Positions 62,322-64,000 of a stretch of 64,000 nt of DNA are shown piece after piece. The notes beneath the pieces were generated by a model, which worked only from the letters and a program-made list of their open reading frames with translations, made no database searches and was not told the DNA's origin. Position 1 is the stretch's first letter; each line of letters opens with the position of its first letter. Made by a program: the position numbers and the translations under genes. This stretch comes from Sarcomyxa edulis (lineage: Eukaryota > Basidiomycota > Agaricomycetes > Agaricales > Mycenaceae): contig QUOL01000011.1 in assembly GCA_009761415.1 (NCBI GenBank), positions 992,001-1,056,000 on the forward strand, read 5' to 3'.

Positions 62322-64000
62322 ATGGGTCCTTCCCCCATGGACGTGAGCTAGCTTATCTAATTTTCCGAGTACAAGGATTGACACATATATTTTTCAGGAC
62401 TCGCTGGGCCCTTCGAGCCGGACGCGTAGTCGAACCAGCTTCGGCCCTTACAATCTCACGTCGATGCTTCGTGCTAAGTACTCGGTCACCCCGATCCCAC
62501 TCTCCGTTGGGGTGGACCTTTCCGATATTCTGAGGGACTCTGTCGAGGCAGAGAGCCGGAAGTTGGATGAGGATGGGGAGGATGCCGATGGTATAGAGAT
62601 ATCCCCCGACCCCCTTCCACCACCTACCACCCCTCGTCCCCATCGTCGCCAACCCCTCCGTAAATGTACAGCTGCAGGTATTCCCTCACGCCCGCCGCAT
62701 AGCCCTGTCACCGTCATCCAGGCTGCATCTGCAGCTGTGACTCATGCTGCTAGTTCAGCAAAGCGGTCGCTGGTTGAGAAAACTCGGTCTAAGCTTAGTT
62801 CCAAATCTCGTCGAGCTAATATACGTGTTCAAGAAGCCCGCGCGCAACACGGAGGCCTTACCTACAGACCCAATCCCCGCACCAATCGAAAGCGTTTACT
62901 CACGTCTATCACTACACCCATCAGCGCCCACGCCCTTCCACATAACCGCACTGGGTATACCGGCCGACGTGACCTCCCTGCTCAACAGGATGATCATGTC
63001 TATACCAGAGAGGAGCTGATCACGGAAGGGTTCCGTTTCGTAGATTGGGATGGACGGTGCGTCTTTCTTGTTTGATTATAGATCTGGGATGTTGATGTGA
63101 AGATAGTACACCACTAGTCATTGTCGATAGTGAGGACCGCATTATTGCAATTCTCGCTGGCCATCCGGACGATCCTCTCTGGATTCCTGTCATCAACGAT
63201 GGCTTCGAGTTCATGAAGGACCTTGGTGATTCGGGCGTGAAGGACAAGAAATTCAAGCCCGACGATGTTGACCATCGTCGAGGGAAGTTTGTTGCCTTTG
63301 CCTCGGGTGTTTCGTTCGGAGGAGGGCAGAGGGTACGTTGTATACTTATGACTGTGCGGAATGTATTACTGATGTCAGGGTAGATTCCAGGCAATCTAGT
63401 CCACACCAAGGCCCAGCGGGACATTCTGGACAAATTGCTAGACCATCCAACTATCATCCGCATTGCTGGTTTTCAAAGCAGTACGTCGTATTTTCTGTGG
63501 TGCTTTAACTGATGGTTGCTGATGCTACCAATGTAGGTATGCTTGCAGAATACTCACCGAAAACCTACGAGAAGGTCGTCACTCAGCTGACCAAGCTCTG
63601 GGACGTTCTGCCAAACTTGTTCCATAACTTCCACAACAGTGTCTTTCCAGCCGTGACGTTCAACCTCGGTCCACGTACCGTTGCGCTCAAACATCTTGAC
63701 ACCGGAAACGTTGCAGGTGGCTTGTGCGCCATCACACCTCTCGGCAATTTTGACGCGGACATCAGCGCTCATCTCGTTCTTTTTCCCTTCAAGCTGATGA
63801 TTCGTTTCCCATCTGGATCGACCGCTCTCATTCCCTCTGCAACCGTACACCACGGCAACACATCCCTGCAGCCTGGCGAAACGCGCTGCTCCATGACTCA
63901 GTACTGCGCGGGAGGTTTGTTTCGGTGGGTAGATTATGGATTCAAGACTGCGAAGAGTCTTTTGCAGGAACCTGGAGGGAAAGAGAAGAAGCGAGGGATT
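62322..64000 (+). CDS. TET/JBP-like 2OG-Fe(II) dioxygenase (KDZ-associated fungal family), 3' end outside the window
   Basis: Exons 62322-62342, 62398-63056, 63107-63332, 63384-63480 and 63537 to beyond 64000 stay in one phase. The start codon at 62322 is the first ATG of a 21-nt first exon (MGPSPMD). The N-terminal 220 residues are Pro/Ser/Arg-rich and likely disordered. The conserved part begins TPLVIVDSEDRIIAILAGHP. The dioxygenase core shows TVALKHLDTGNVAGGLCAIT with an H-x-D iron-binding motif (HLD), a distal iron His in IPSATVHHGNTS, and the 2OG-binding Arg region ETRCSMTQYCAGGLFRWVDY. Mushroom genomes carry many such genes, described as TET/JBP relatives that oxidise 5-methylcytosine-type bases and travel with KDZ transposons. 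The catalytic set looks intact, but substrate use is not provable from sequence. Confidence 0.75.

Overview
This window is genomic DNA of a filamentous basidiomycete, most likely an Agaricomycete. The evidence is the gene structure (dense introns of about 45-65 bp, many very short exons) and the gene content: a KDZ transposase with fungal CxC cysteine clusters, a TET/JBP-like dioxygenase, a DUF6593-like protein, a Ty3/gypsy chromovirus and long tracts of lineage-specific genes. Gene models were spliced by hand. Where stated, the exon lengths sum to an exact multiple of three, which is an internal check on the model.

1-27.5 kb is mostly a host gene segment. It holds a nuclear coiled-coil protein (minus, 1.8-3.6 kb); a divergent pair of secreted glycosidases, GH92 alpha-mannosidase (minus, 7.2-10.3 kb, 15 exons) and GH3 beta-glucosidase (plus, 11.3-14.8 kb, 20 exons); two lineage-specific proteins (16.0-17.7 and 18.8-20.3 kb); the AAA+ ATPase RVB1 (21.0-23.1 kb); a DUF6593-like protein (25.0-25.7 kb); and the CCAAT-binding histone-fold subunit HAP5/NF-YC (26.5-27.4 kb). 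Micro-exons of 12-24 nt occur in four of these genes and GC-AG introns in two.

28-30 kb holds a decayed inverted copy of the 16-18 kb gene. An unrecognised multi-exon minus-strand gene follows at 30.7-33.15 kb.

33-44 kb is transposon-rich. There is a tiny gag-only Ty1/copia-type LTR element (33,156-34,740) with identical 125-bp LTRs, a PBS, a PPT and a perfect TAGGG target duplication. Next comes a 1.25-kb array of about 34 short palindromes with a 37-bp period and a threefold higher-order period. A KDZ-type transposase gene lies beside it, then a charged-repeat companion gene, then a 1.9-kb terminal-inverted-repeat element with subterminal CTCTGAG clusters, a tRNA-like segment and a long polypyrimidine tract.

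44-56.2 kb is a full 12.25-kb Ty3/gypsy chromovirus with identical 500-bp LTRs and a CCTAC target duplication. It lies antisense inside a 56-nt intron of a small gene with a viroplasmin-like (RNase H1 N-terminal) domain. It has gag-pol ORFs split by a frameshift inside the reverse transcriptase and a long third ORF of unknown function in the envelope position.

56.8-58.5 kb holds a repeat-containing protein with C2-like upstream exons. 58.5-62.3 kb is repeat-laden DNA without a supportable gene. 62.3 kb to the end is the 5' part of a fungal TET/JBP-like 2OG-Fe(II) dioxygenase gene, a family known to be linked to KDZ transposons in mushrooms.
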